Of a stretch of DNA of 16,008 bases, positions 6,321 to 13,343 are shown piece by piece. This stretch comes from DASYAN01 sp034431765 (GTDB lineage Bacteria; Chloroflexota; Ktedonobacteria; Ktedonobacterales; Ktedonobacteraceae): positions 1 to 16,008 of the forward strand of contig DAOUDD010000168.1 in the NCBI GenBank assembly GCA_034431765.1, written 5' to 3'. Each line of letters opens with the position of its first letter. Position 1 is the stretch's first letter. Under the pieces are notes generated by a model, which was not told the DNA's origin, did not search any database, and worked only from the letters and a program-made list of their open reading frames with translations. The position numbers were made by a program, and so were the translations under genes.

Positions 6321-7484
6321 TTAGAGGGCAGGAGGATTACCCTCGCCTACCTCCTCAGCATCCGGGCGAGTAGAGTCCTGGAAGACGCTTAACTGCATAG
6401 CTGCTTTCTCAAAAGCGAGTTCCATCTCGCGCTCGACGATACGTTCAGCCTCATTGCGTGCCAGCCGCGCGCTTCGTGCCTGGTCCAGGATGCGCTGGAG
6501 ATAGGATTGCGAGAGCCTCTCGCGCTGCCATGACAGTGGTGGCATCGGGCGTAACTGTATAAGTGTCGCCGGGTAGAAGTCCTGATCACTCAGCGCAATA
6601 CCCAACAAAGAGACATATTCCTGAAGTACCTGCTCTATTGAGGGGTTGCGAAAGAAATCCGGCTCTGCGCTTGCAACAATTAAGACACCTGCTATGAGGT
6701 TACCACGTGTGATAGGCAGGGCGTACGCGCTTCTTTCAAATGCTTCAATATCCACTTGAGTGCGATACTCACTCTCTGTAATATCCCAGGTTTGCATTCG
6801 TTGCAGCGCGACAGCCGTACCTGCCAATGTTGTGCTGCCAAGAAAAGCCTTGCTGTCCACACTATCTGGATAGGGATGTGTTCCATGCACAACTGCCTCG
6901 CGTAGAGAATGAATAACGCCGTCTTCACGAGGCTTCATACAGCGAGCAAAGGTGATAGAAAGACCACAATGCTTATAGTCTAGAGTGTGCAGCGCATCCT
7001 GAATAACATCCTGCGAGATCTCCAAAAAACGCGTTTCGTTATCTGAAGCAGATGAGAGGAGCTGAAGAGCATGAAGATAGATGTCTTTCTTTACTTCTAT
7101 GAGATCGGGTAGAGACGGGATGAAGACGTCCTTAAATGACTGATGGATTGCAGTAAGCAAAGCATCCCTGGCATCAGGAAGAATTTCTGGAATGCGTTTG
7201 ATGTAGGCTGCTCGTGGCTGAGCTTCACCATTTATCCAGCGATATACCGTGTTTTCGGACACATCCAGGTCGGAGGCAACGCGCAAAATTTCGCCACGAT
7301 TCCCTTGCAGAATGGTACGAAGAGCGGTACTAAAGGGGGTGCTATGCTTTTCTTCTTGTGTACGCTGCTCTTTCTGTAATTGAGGTATGGATGAGAAGCC
7401 AGGTTGTGTATGTAAAGCTTCAGACTGTATCTGTATCTTATGGGTAGTGGGCTTTCCTGTATCAGTGCGCCGTTTCATAACCAC
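6321..7484 (-). CDS. HTH-GAF domain transcriptional regulator
   Basis: The product has 387 residues from GTG 7484 (385 from ATG 7478). Residues 1-50 are a basic, Gln-rich tail. A helix-turn-helix follows at about 55-105, where ILRVASDLDVSENTVYRWIN resembles XRE or Fis-like recognition helices. The middle (about 130-310) looks like a GAF sensor domain: LEISQDVIQDALHTLDYKHC, STTLAGTAVALQRMQ, ERSAYALPITRGNLIAGVLIVAS and a closing helix LQEYVSLLGIALSDQ. The C-terminus (about 325-375) is a charged helix likely to form a coiled coil. It should be a cytoplasmic ligand-sensing regulator; the ligand is unknown. The start region is odd: the only Shine-Dalgarno is 44 nt away, across a hairpin (see the separate entry). 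It converges on the excisionase-type gene with a shared terminator. Confidence 0.85.
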   Translation of the reverse strand: MVMKRRTDTGKPTTHKIQIQSEALHTQPGFSSIPQLQKEQRTQEEKHSTPFSTALRTILQGNRGEILRVASDLDVSENTVYRWINGEAQPRAAYIKRIPEILPDARDALLTAIHQSFKDVFIPSLPDLIEVKKDIYLHALQLLSSASDNETRFLEISQDVIQDALHTLDYKHCGLSITFARCMKPREDGVIHSLREAVVHGTHPYPDSVDSKAFLGSTTLAGTAVALQRMQTWDITESEYRTQVDIEAFERSAYALPITRGNLIAGVLIVASAEPDFFRNPSIEQVLQEYVSLLGIALSDQDFYPATLIQLRPMPPLSWQRERLSQSYLQRILDQARSARLARNEAERIVEREMELAFEKAAMQLSVFQDSTRPDAEEVGEGNPPAL

Positions 7485-7536
7485 TGTAGCAGAAAATCTT
7501 AGCTCTCCACGTGAGAGATTTTCTGCCGCTCCTTTC
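7485..7536 (-). promoter_or_regulatory. Hairpin between Shine-Dalgarno and start codon of the HTH-GAF gene
   Basis: On the minus strand GAAAGGAG (7536-7529) is followed by CG, then by perfect 11-bp arms (7526-7516 and 7499-7489, GCAGAAAATCT/AGATTTTCTGC) enclosing 16 nt, then TACA and GTG 7484. If the hairpin folds, the Shine-Dalgarno is 6 nt from the GTG (12 nt from ATG 7478). An in-frame TAG upstream excludes an earlier start near the Shine-Dalgarno. Confidence 0.6.
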
Positions 7537-7556
7537 TACAAGTCAGGAAACACAAT

Positions 7557-7585
7557 TTTATATGGATACGTGTAAAAGTTGGAAA
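7557..7585 (-). promoter_or_regulatory. Candidate promoter of the HTH-GAF gene
   Basis: On the minus strand TTTCCA (7585-7580) and TATAAA (7562-7557) are 17 bp apart. The transcript would start near 7550, just upstream of the Shine-Dalgarno and hairpin. Confidence 0.45.
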
Positions 7586-7745
7586 GCATAGAATGAAAAA
7601 AGAAATGTTTCGTGTGCTCGAACCATGTTTAGACTAGTGATCGGGAAGCCTGAAATATGCATAGCTCATTGCGAATATAGCAAGAATCTCCTAACAAAAA
7701 TGCAGATATCTGTCCAAACGAGCTAGCGATGCTGGACTACCAATC

Positions 7746-7754
7746 ATTATACCA
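7746..7754 (-). promoter_or_regulatory. Extended -10 element, minus strand
   Basis: The minus strand reads TGGTATAAT, a perfect extended -10 and the same core as the promoter before the ABC ATPase gene. It could be a second, distal promoter for the HTH-GAF gene with a leader of about 250 nt. The -35 is weak. Confidence 0.4.
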
Positions 7755-8266
7755 TAATGTGTACTGAAAGTTATCCTTTTGGCAGACCGTTCTCATCGAC
7801 GCGTTTTTTATAAGCATGGAGGCATAGACATCCAATCCTTGCTCTTCTCCTCTGACCTGATCAGGCCAATCCCTCTCACATGTGTGCAGTAAATAGACAA
7901 ACTTTGCTCATAATGATGTGCAGGCTTGTGTATATTTGCAAACTTCATTCTTATACAATGTTCATACATAAGTACTAACAATGTTAAATTCGCATTGCTT
8001 TCTCAGGCATTCACACGTATAGTAAGTAGTGGTTTGGAGAGTATATGAGGCAGCGCTAGAAGTATTGTGTATTACTGCTCCTATTCTCTGAGCTATCACG
8101 CATCTCTCGACCAGCAAGATAGCTCATAGATCAGTAGTACACTTCCCATACCGATCACACCGGGACCTCCCGTTCAGATGATTGGACCGGTTGTATTTCG
8201 ACTTTGTAGCTTGTAGAGCAAGCAATGCTCTCCATAAGTAAGATGGCTGAAGGGAAAAGGTATGTC

Positions 8267-9151
8267 ATGGCAGTCGATAAGATTGTACACGTTAACGAAT
8301 ATGGTCTTCCGCTCAACGCGATATCGTGGTTAGAGAAACACCACCAGAGTAAGTCAAGCGAGCGCAGGGAGATGATTCGGGATTTGCATATTGGAAGAGA
8401 GAGTTTTATTGTGGATGCGGGCTGTGGGCCAGGGTTGTGGACGCCTCTTCTTGCACATGCCATCGGTCCTCAGGGACGTATTTTGGGAATTGACATAGCT
8501 GCCGAGGCACTTGTCACTGCGCAGCGACGTAGTGAGAACACGTGGTATCGACATCAGGTTCAGTATAGACGCGCGGCTCTGGAACAACTACCAATTCGTC
8601 ATGGCAGCGCTGATCTTATTTTTAGCGCGAATGTAAGTCAATATCTGGCAGATCCCGTTGCCACCTTCGCTGCAATGGGACCCTATTTGAAGCCGGGAGG
8701 ACGGCTGGTGATCAAGGATATTGACTTCGGCCTACTCAACTTTACAGGAATCGATCCTGATTTGCAGCGTCGTGTCTTTCAAGCGCGTGCACAGTGGGAG
8801 AGAGAGCGAGTAAACCACGGCTATAACTTTGAGGATAGCTGGGTTGGCTCAAAACTGGCGGGATATTTACGTGCCGCTGGGTATACGTTAGTGCAAGAAC
8901 ACAAATATCACATTACGCGACATGCTCCCTTACCTGAAAATTACCTGTTCTATATACAGGGTATTGCTGAATGGTTTGTATCAGAGGGCGCACCTCTGCT
9001 CTCTTTTGAGGACAGAACACGCTGGTTAGATGCATTCTTTCAACAGGGTTCATCTGTATTGAAGGCCTCAGACTTCTTTTGTGAAGAAACGGAGTACATG
9101 GTCGAGGGAGTGTGGAATGCCTCGCGCAGAGATTGCTTGCGCCCCGCTTAA
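8267..9151 (+). CDS. Class I SAM-dependent methyltransferase
   Basis: The product has 294 residues from ATG 8267. The Rossmann-fold motifs are in order: motif I VDAGCGPG (49-56), the acidic residue of motif II in GIDIA (D76), a post-II region ALEQLPIRHGSADLIFSANV (about 108-127) and LKPGGRLVIKDID (about 144-156). The remaining 140 residues are a substrate-specific cap (RAQWERERVNHGY, HITRHAPLPENYLFYIQGI). This is the Methyltransf_11/25 type found in ubiquinone, natural-product and small-molecule methylation; the substrate cannot be read. The frame could start at 8225 or 8243, but AAAAGG 6 nt before ATG 8267 and the lack of a ribosome site at 8225 favour 8267. It is monocistronic and ends just before a long hairpin. 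Confidence 0.88.
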   Translation: MAVDKIVHVNEYGLPLNAISWLEKHHQSKSSERREMIRDLHIGRESFIVDAGCGPGLWTPLLAHAIGPQGRILGIDIAAEALVTAQRRSENTWYRHQVQYRRAALEQLPIRHGSADLIFSANVSQYLADPVATFAAMGPYLKPGGRLVIKDIDFGLLNFTGIDPDLQRRVFQARAQWERERVNHGYNFEDSWVGSKLAGYLRAAGYTLVQEHKYHITRHAPLPENYLFYIQGIAEWFVSEGAPLLSFEDRTRWLDAFFQQGSSVLKASDFFCEETEYMVEGVWNASRRDCLRPA

Positions 9152-9159
9152 CAAACGTG

Positions 9160-9211
9160 TTCCATAGAATAAGAGGGTCCGAAATTATCAGGACCCTCTT
9201 ATTCTATGGAA
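9160..9211. terminator. Perfect 21-bp hairpin after the methyltransferase gene
   Basis: The arms 9160-9180 and 9191-9211 (TTCCATAGAATAAGAGGGTCC-type) pair without a mismatch around a 10-nt loop. It begins 8 nt after the stop codon. No U-run follows on either strand, so it may end transcripts inefficiently or protect the 3' end of the mRNA rather than act as a classical terminator. Confidence 0.65.
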
Positions 9212-9366
9212 GGAGAGACTGTAAATATAAGTTTTTGCATGAGTTAACTTTTTTAGAGAGATGGCGAGCAACAAGGTATGGTATGGCCTCTGTCAGATAC
9301 CTACCATCGAGATGCAGCATGCTTCACACTCAGTCAGCAAGCAACTAGGTGTGGCATAGCCATCTA

Positions 9367-9606
9367 TCAGGAATGAGGGCTGCCCGTATTCAATTGATCG
9401 GCGATCAGGGCAATTGCGTCATCACCTACCAGAGATTGAAGCTGGATGTGCAGTTGTCCCATGTTTTCCATACGTGCTGTAATAAATTCGTGCTGAGAGG
9501 TGCCGTAGGAAAGCCCGGTCAAGCCGCGTTGAGCCGCTTCATACTCTTCACTGATCTGCGAGAGGAGCCGTGCAACCTCACTACGTTCTTTATAAGCTTC
9601 GCGCAT
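9367..9606 (-). CDS. Small helical protein, Ktedonobacteria-type, function unknown
   Basis: The product has 79 residues from ATG 9606, which has AAAGGA 8 nt upstream; an in-frame ATG at 9630 would add eight residues without a better ribosome site. The sequence is almost entirely helical and charged (REAYKERSEVARLLSQISEE, then YEAAQRGLTGLSYGTSQHEF, ITARMENMGQLHIQLQSLVG) with no membrane segment or Cys. The heptad-like spacing suggests a two-helix coiled coil. I recall similar small proteins as common in Ktedonobacteria, often near genes with no fixed partner, but I know no function. The low complexity is not that of a random frame, and the codon use fits its neighbours. Confidence 0.7.
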   Translation of the reverse strand: MREAYKERSEVARLLSQISEEYEAAQRGLTGLSYGTSQHEFITARMENMGQLHIQLQSLVGDDAIALIADQLNTGSPHS

Positions 9607-9630
9607 AGTTCCATTCCTTTCTCTTGCCAT

Positions 9631-9959
9631 TCTTGCTGAATGTGTTTGAAACGTTGCAAATGATAATTACAGGGCATCAAAACAATGTCTATCTTTTGTT
9701 AAAACAAAATAATAACAATATGTTACTAGTATGCATGAAGGTGTGTACTTTTGTCCAGTCATTTCAAACTTTTTTCTCTTTTTGGATATATGAAGGCTCT
9801 CTCATCTTTCCGATATTGGGCTTTCCTATTCTCGCTTCTCTGCTCGCATCTACGACGCTCACAAGAAAATGGCCCGCTTACAGGCTAAGGTACAGATGCA
9901 AGCAAGAATGGAAAATGCTGATTTATATCTGCAAATCCTTCCATTCTTACTACACGGTA
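9631..9959. other. AT-rich intergenic region between divergent genes
   Basis: This stretch lies between the small helical gene (minus) and the promoter of the ABC ATPase gene. A plus-strand open frame of 125 codons (9624-10001) overlaps the start of the small gene, has no ribosome site and a Phe/Tyr/Leu-rich product expected from AT-rich DNA, so I do not call it. Confidence 0.5.
9694..9709. promoter_or_regulatory. 16-bp perfect palindrome upstream of the small helical gene
   Basis: TTTTGTTAAAACAAAA is a perfect palindrome about 90 bp upstream of ATG 9606, within AT-rich sequence that should hold the promoter of that gene. It may be an operator or simply an A/T-rich coincidence. Confidence 0.3.
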
Positions 9960-9968
9960 TGGTATAAT
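9960..9968 (+). promoter_or_regulatory. Extended -10 promoter of the ABC ATPase gene
   Basis: TGGTATAAT matches the extended -10 consensus perfectly; the -35 region is weak. A transcript from about 9975 would have a leader of about 175 nt before ATG 10150. Confidence 0.65.
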
Positions 9969-10046
9969 CGCTTTAACGTTTGCTCGCTTGAGATGCTCTA
10001 AAGTACTTTTCAAGGTGCAGGACGTGAAGAGGCCGCGTTGACTCCT

Positions 10047-10066
10047 CACTGACACTAGTTTCAGTG
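10047..10066. promoter_or_regulatory. 20-bp near-perfect palindrome in the ABC ATPase leader
   Basis: CACTGACACTAGTTTCAGTG is palindromic apart from one mismatched pair, i.e. 9 of 10 symmetric pairs. Its position about 75 bp downstream of the predicted transcription start suits a roadblock operator, for example for a LacI-type sugar repressor. The repressor is not encoded here. Confidence 0.5.
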
Positions 10067-10100
10067 CAACGCTGGCACCAAGCAATAAGCTTCTCATCTG

Positions 10101-10148
10101 AAGGAGGAACAGGGACGCCCCTGTTCTTGAAGCGAAAGGAGAGTCCTT
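10101..10148 (+). promoter_or_regulatory. Structured ribosome-binding region of the ABC ATPase gene
   Basis: AAGGAGG (10101-10107) runs into a hairpin GAACAGGG-ACGC-CCCTGTTC (10107-10126). The working Shine-Dalgarno AAGGAG (10136-10141) lies 8 nt before the ATG and is itself part of a small inverted repeat AAGGA-GAG-TCCTT (10136-10148) that could mask it. The arrangement suggests translational control but could be incidental. Confidence 0.4.
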
Positions 10149-10149
10149 C

Positions 10150-11259
10150 ATGGCACGTGTCCAATTTGAACACGTTTACAAACGTTTCAACAAAACGGAA
10201 GTCGTCCGCGACATCAACATCGACATCCAGGACAAAGAGTTCCTGGTACTGGTCGGTCCCTCTGGTTGTGGAAAGAGCACCTGCCTGCGTATGGTAGCGG
10301 GTCTGGAAGAGCCGACGGAAGGCGAGATCTACATTGGTGATCGCGTGGTCAATGGTGTTGACCCCAAGGACCGCGATATCGCGATGGTGTTCCAGAACTA
10401 CGCACTTTACCCCCACATGACTGTCTTCGATAATATGGCCTTTGGCCTGAAACTGCGTCACTTCGCTAAGTCCGAGATCAAGAAGCGCGTGGAAGACGCG
10501 GCTAGCATTCTCGGTCTGGAGCAGTTGCTCAAGCGTAAACCCAAAGAGCTGTCCGGTGGTCAGCGTCAACGCGTGGCTCTGGGGCGTGCGATTGTGCGTG
10601 AGGCGCAGGTCTTCTTGATGGATGAGCCGCTCTCGAACCTGGACGCCAAACTACGCGTCGCTACACGTGCAGAGATCATCAAGCTGCACCAGCGTATTCA
10701 GACAACGGTTATCTATGTCACACACGATCAGGTCGAAGCTATGACGATGGGTGATCGCATTGCTGTGCTCAACGGCGGTATTATCCAGCAGCTTGGTGCA
10801 CCACAAGAGTTGTATGATCATCCCGCGAACATGTTTGTAGCAGGCTTTATCGGGTCGCCGGCGATGAACTTTATCCCCGATGCAAAGGTTGTCAGCGAAG
10901 GAAACAGCACTACTGTTGTGCTGGAGGGTGTTGGTCGCGTCATCGTGCCGCAGTTGTACGCCGAGCGTGCACGCGCCGCCGCTAACCGTCACCTCACCTT
11001 CGGCATTCGCCCGGTCCATCTTGAGGACCTGAACATCGTTGGTGCGGAACGTGAGACACATTCGTCCATCGACGCATCTGTTGACGTGGTTGAGAATCTG
11101 GGCAACGAGCTGCAAGTCTACCTTACAGCAGGTGGTCGCAATATGGTTGCGACTCTTGATCCACGTGCACGTGTCAACTCCGGTGACAAGATTCGCCTCT
11201 TCGTCGATAGCGATCAGATCCACCTCTTTGACACTGAGTCCGGTGAGGCAATTTTCTAA
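10150..11259 (+). CDS. Sugar-type ABC transporter ATP-binding protein (MalK/UgpC/MsiK family)
   Basis: The 369-residue protein is a full MalK-type ATPase. Walker A is GPSGCGKST (36-44), the Q-loop Q82 (in VFQNYALYPHMTV), the signature LSGGQ (134-138), Walker B VFLMDE (154-159, catalytic E159), the D-loop SNLDAK and the switch H192 (in VTHDQVEAM). Residues 240-369 are the C-terminal OB-fold/TOBE region, including FGIRPVHL. It energises import of sugars or glycerol phosphate at the inner face of the membrane. No permease or binding protein is adjacent, as is typical of shared ATPases such as MsiK or MsmX that serve several sugar importers; this is inferred. Codon use is richer in GC and more regular than in its neighbours, consistent with strong expression. 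A UgpC annotation would be a family label, not proof of glycerol-phosphate transport. Confidence 0.96.
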   Translation: MARVQFEHVYKRFNKTEVVRDINIDIQDKEFLVLVGPSGCGKSTCLRMVAGLEEPTEGEIYIGDRVVNGVDPKDRDIAMVFQNYALYPHMTVFDNMAFGLKLRHFAKSEIKKRVEDAASILGLEQLLKRKPKELSGGQRQRVALGRAIVREAQVFLMDEPLSNLDAKLRVATRAEIIKLHQRIQTTVIYVTHDQVEAMTMGDRIAVLNGGIIQQLGAPQELYDHPANMFVAGFIGSPAMNFIPDAKVVSEGNSTTVVLEGVGRVIVPQLYAERARAAANRHLTFGIRPVHLEDLNIVGAERETHSSIDASVDVVENLGNELQVYLTAGGRNMVATLDPRARVNSGDKIRLFVDSDQIHLFDTESGEAIF

Positions 11260-11282
11260 GCGGACAATATCGCTATAGATAC

Positions 11283-11327
11283 AAATGTGAATAGAATGGA
11301 AGGAGTAACATTCTATTCACATTTTTT
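11283..11327 (+). terminator. Intrinsic terminator of the ABC ATPase gene
   Basis: Perfect 16-bp arms (11283-11298 and 11309-11324) enclose the 10-nt loop GAAGGAGTAA and run into a six-T tract (11322-11327). It begins 23 nt after the stop codon. Confidence 0.9.
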
Positions 11328-11384
11328 ACATGTTTGCAATATTTGTTAGACGATGATTGTCCAGGGAATGAAGAGAGGAAAGCG

Positions 11385-12218
11385 CTACGTCCTCGCGACT
11401 GGGAACTGGATCTCGGTAAAGTACGATTCGTCGTCCTGGCGCACCGGCGGCGGACAGTACAGGTAGACTTCACGGTTGGGACCGACGATGCGGTAGCCAT
11501 TCGTCTCAATCCAGCGCATAATCGCTTCGTACGCCTGACTGAGCCTATTGAAAGCTCCCTTATGCACAACACTTGCCATGACCGCAGCTGGAAGCTGATG
11601 CACGCGAATCGGCTCCTCAGCGGGTACAGGTTGCTTCAAGTAGACCACCGCCTCACCATCAATATCGCTCGTTTTGAACTCCTCATCGTACCATATTGCG
11701 GCCCCGATCAATGTGTCGTCGTTCACACCAACGCGTGCCAGGTAGCCATAGACCTCGTCGAAAAGCCGGTCAACCGCCTGAAAGCTGGGTAAAATCGAGC
11801 GTATTCCTGCCACGAGTTGCGGCTGGACCTGTTTGATTACAACATCATAATCTGACATAGTACCCTCCTGTGTGATAGTAGTGAGTCGTGCCTCTATCCT
11901 TACCAGCCGCTCCTGCTCTGCTGTGATATGCTGCAGCAGCTCTGCCTGCTTGAGACGCAGCATTCCACGCAGCTCTTCCAATGAGACACCAGAGTTGAGC
12001 ACCTGGGCAACCTGCTCTAGTGAGAAGCCCAGATCCTTGAGCGCTAGAATACGGTTGAGGCGCGGCAATTGACTCGCTGAGTAGTAACGATATCCTGTTT
12101 CTTTATCTACTTTAAGCGGTTTGAGCAGGCCCACCTCGTCATAGTAGCGCAGTGCCTTGATCGAAACCTGGGTAAGCTTTGAAAACTCTCCTATTCTGAA
12201 CACGACCGTATGCTCCAT
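11385..12218 (-). CDS. MerR-family regulator with GyrI-like effector-binding domain
   Basis: The product has 277 residues. The MerR DNA-binding domain is at about 7-75: FRIGEFSKLTQVSIKALRYY, DEVGLLKP, GYRYYSASQLPRLNRILALK and DLGFSLEQVAQVL. A dimerisation coiled coil follows at about 78-115 (LEELRGMLRLKQAELLQHIT). The C-terminal 155 residues are a GyrI-like/BmrR-type ligand pocket (YDVVIKQVQPQLVAGIRSI, LPAAVMASVVHKGAFNRLSQ, and the closing VYLYCPPPVRQDDESYFTEI). Such proteins activate efflux or detoxification genes on binding hydrophobic cations or drugs; no target gene is adjacent. The ATG at 12218 has no close ribosome site; an internal GTG at codon 6, with GGAG 9 nt before it, is an alternative start. 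Confidence 0.93.
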   Translation of the reverse strand: MEHTVVFRIGEFSKLTQVSIKALRYYDEVGLLKPLKVDKETGYRYYSASQLPRLNRILALKDLGFSLEQVAQVLNSGVSLEELRGMLRLKQAELLQHITAEQERLVRIEARLTTITQEGTMSDYDVVIKQVQPQLVAGIRSILPSFQAVDRLFDEVYGYLARVGVNDDTLIGAAIWYDEEFKTSDIDGEAVVYLKQPVPAEEPIRVHQLPAAVMASVVHKGAFNRLSQAYEAIMRWIETNGYRIVGPNREVYLYCPPPVRQDDESYFTEIQFPVART

Positions 12219-12562
12219 CGCTGCAATGAGTCCGCTCCTGCTGCAAGCAAGCTCATATGCAGACTATTCGCATAACAGTAAGCACCGTTTCCGGTATATG
12301 AGTAAACCATGTCGCTCTCTCCTCCTCAAACTAGAAACTCTGGCAACAGGTCATGACCGGCTTCTCAACAAGAACAGATCTGCATATCGAGCAATTGCTT
12401 CTAGAGAAACTCTACCATCTCCCCTTACAGGAGAGTCAAGCGTTTTTGCATGGTCTTTGATAGATCGATTTGATATCCACATTCTTAAAGAGATTCTAGC
12501 ACTTCTACCGACTCATGTTCTGTTTATTAGAATAGGAATGCCTTGATTCTTAGATAAATCAA
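12219..12562. other. Intergenic region between MerR gene and the PATAN/P450 operon
   Basis: No gene is supported on either strand. It should carry the MerR promoter (minus strand), which I cannot place. Visible elements are the 10-bp palindrome GGTCATGACC (12349-12358) and an imperfect repeat of CTAGA-AACTCT near 12331 and 12403. Confidence 0.4.
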
Positions 12563-12591
12563 TAGACAAACATCATCATATCCTGTATAAT
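12563..12591 (+). promoter_or_regulatory. Sigma-70 promoter of the PATAN-like/membrane/P450 operon
   Basis: TAGACA (12563-12568) and TATAAT (12586-12591) are 17 bp apart, matching the -35 at 5 of 6 and the -10 at 6 of 6 positions. It is the best consensus promoter in the window. The leader of about 90 nt contains an inverted repeat CTATCA...TGATAG just before the gene. Confidence 0.75.
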
Positions 12592-12689
12592 ACCTTTCAT
12601 AAATATTTTTTTATGCTCGATTAGTAAAATTTTCATGTACTTGTGAGTTCTAGCTATCAAGCATCATTGATGATAGAATTCTCTATATC

Positions 12690-13343
12690 ATGCATATTTG
12701 GACGTATATTGTGAGCGATGAGTATATTGATGCTAGTGTAGGGTTGGCTTTCAGCCTACAAATGCTTCGACATTATAAACGAAGCGGAATACTGCGCACG
12801 ACGATACGGCGATTTCCAGGACTTCGAGGGCCGTGTCAGGCATTCATCTCTCTCGTGAACGGTGTTGTTACTGAGTGCTTCCTTGAAGATCACTCTCGAC
12901 AACGACAGCTAGCCACCCTGGAAACGCTTCTTCATGCTAATGAGAAGTGGGGACCTTTTGAATGGATTTTTCAGCCCCTACCAGCGGCACCACATCGCCC
13001 TGTCTCGGCTTCATCATCTCATGTTTCACCTCAGTCGGATAAGCCTATGGCTCCATCTCGATCAAAACAAGGTTCGCATTTGAGAGCCAGACACACAGGG
13101 GAGGACGCGATTCCTCTGGTTACTACCCAGCTTTCTCACCAGGCATTCATGTCCTGGCGTCCGCTTCACAAACATATGCTCCATACAATCGTACAAGCTA
13201 TTGATGGGAGACGAACTATTCGAGACATCAAAGCCATCGTTCCCTACTCATCCCACATGGTGGATGAGACGTTGCGTTTCCTGGTAGAACAACAGATTAT
13301 TTCATTCGTTTTTCAAAAGGAGAATATTCCAGAAGATGAATAA
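12690..13343 (+). CDS. PATAN/DUF4388-like protein with C-terminal winged-helix-like segment
   Basis: The product has 217 residues. Residues 10-97 show the pattern of a PATAN (DUF4388) domain: a short helical start, RSGILRTTIRRFPG, a strand pair AFISLVNGVVTECF, a helix QLATLETLLHANE and the closing WGPFEWIFQPLP. A Ser/Pro/Arg-rich linker covers about 98-140. Residues 155-210 (LHKHMLHTIVQAIDGRRTIR, then IKAIVPYSSHMVDETLRFLV and EQQIISF) look like a small winged-helix unit common at the C-terminus of such proteins. PATAN proteins are adaptors in two-component and gliding-motility systems. There is no clear ribosome site at ATG 12690. The gene overlaps the next by 8 bp, so the two are translationally coupled. 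The domain call is by eye and moderate. Confidence 0.7.
   Translation: MHIWTYIVSDEYIDASVGLAFSLQMLRHYKRSGILRTTIRRFPGLRGPCQAFISLVNGVVTECFLEDHSRQRQLATLETLLHANEKWGPFEWIFQPLPAAPHRPVSASSSHVSPQSDKPMAPSRSKQGSHLRARHTGEDAIPLVTTQLSHQAFMSWRPLHKHMLHTIVQAIDGRRTIRDIKAIVPYSSHMVDETLRFLVEQQIISFVFQKENIPEDE

Larger units (their letters stand above)
7537..8266. other. 730-bp intergenic region between divergent genes
   Basis: This AT-rich stretch lies between the HTH-GAF gene (minus) and the methyltransferase gene (plus). I find no RBS-led open frame on either strand. It contains the two minus-strand promoter candidates, a 10-bp palindrome CCTGATCAGG at 7856-7865 and a repeated ACAATGTT near 7956 and 7978. No clear promoter for the methyltransferase is visible. 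Confidence 0.5.

Noticed and set aside
9624..10001. Plus-strand open frame of 125 codons
   Set aside because: Overlaps the start of the small helical gene, has no ribosome site, runs through the extended -10 of the ABC gene and encodes a composition expected from AT-rich noncoding DNA.
10651..11223. Minus-strand frame of 190 codons opposite the ABC ATPase gene
   Set aside because: Antisense shadow of a strongly conserved gene with regular codon use; long antisense frames are expected here.
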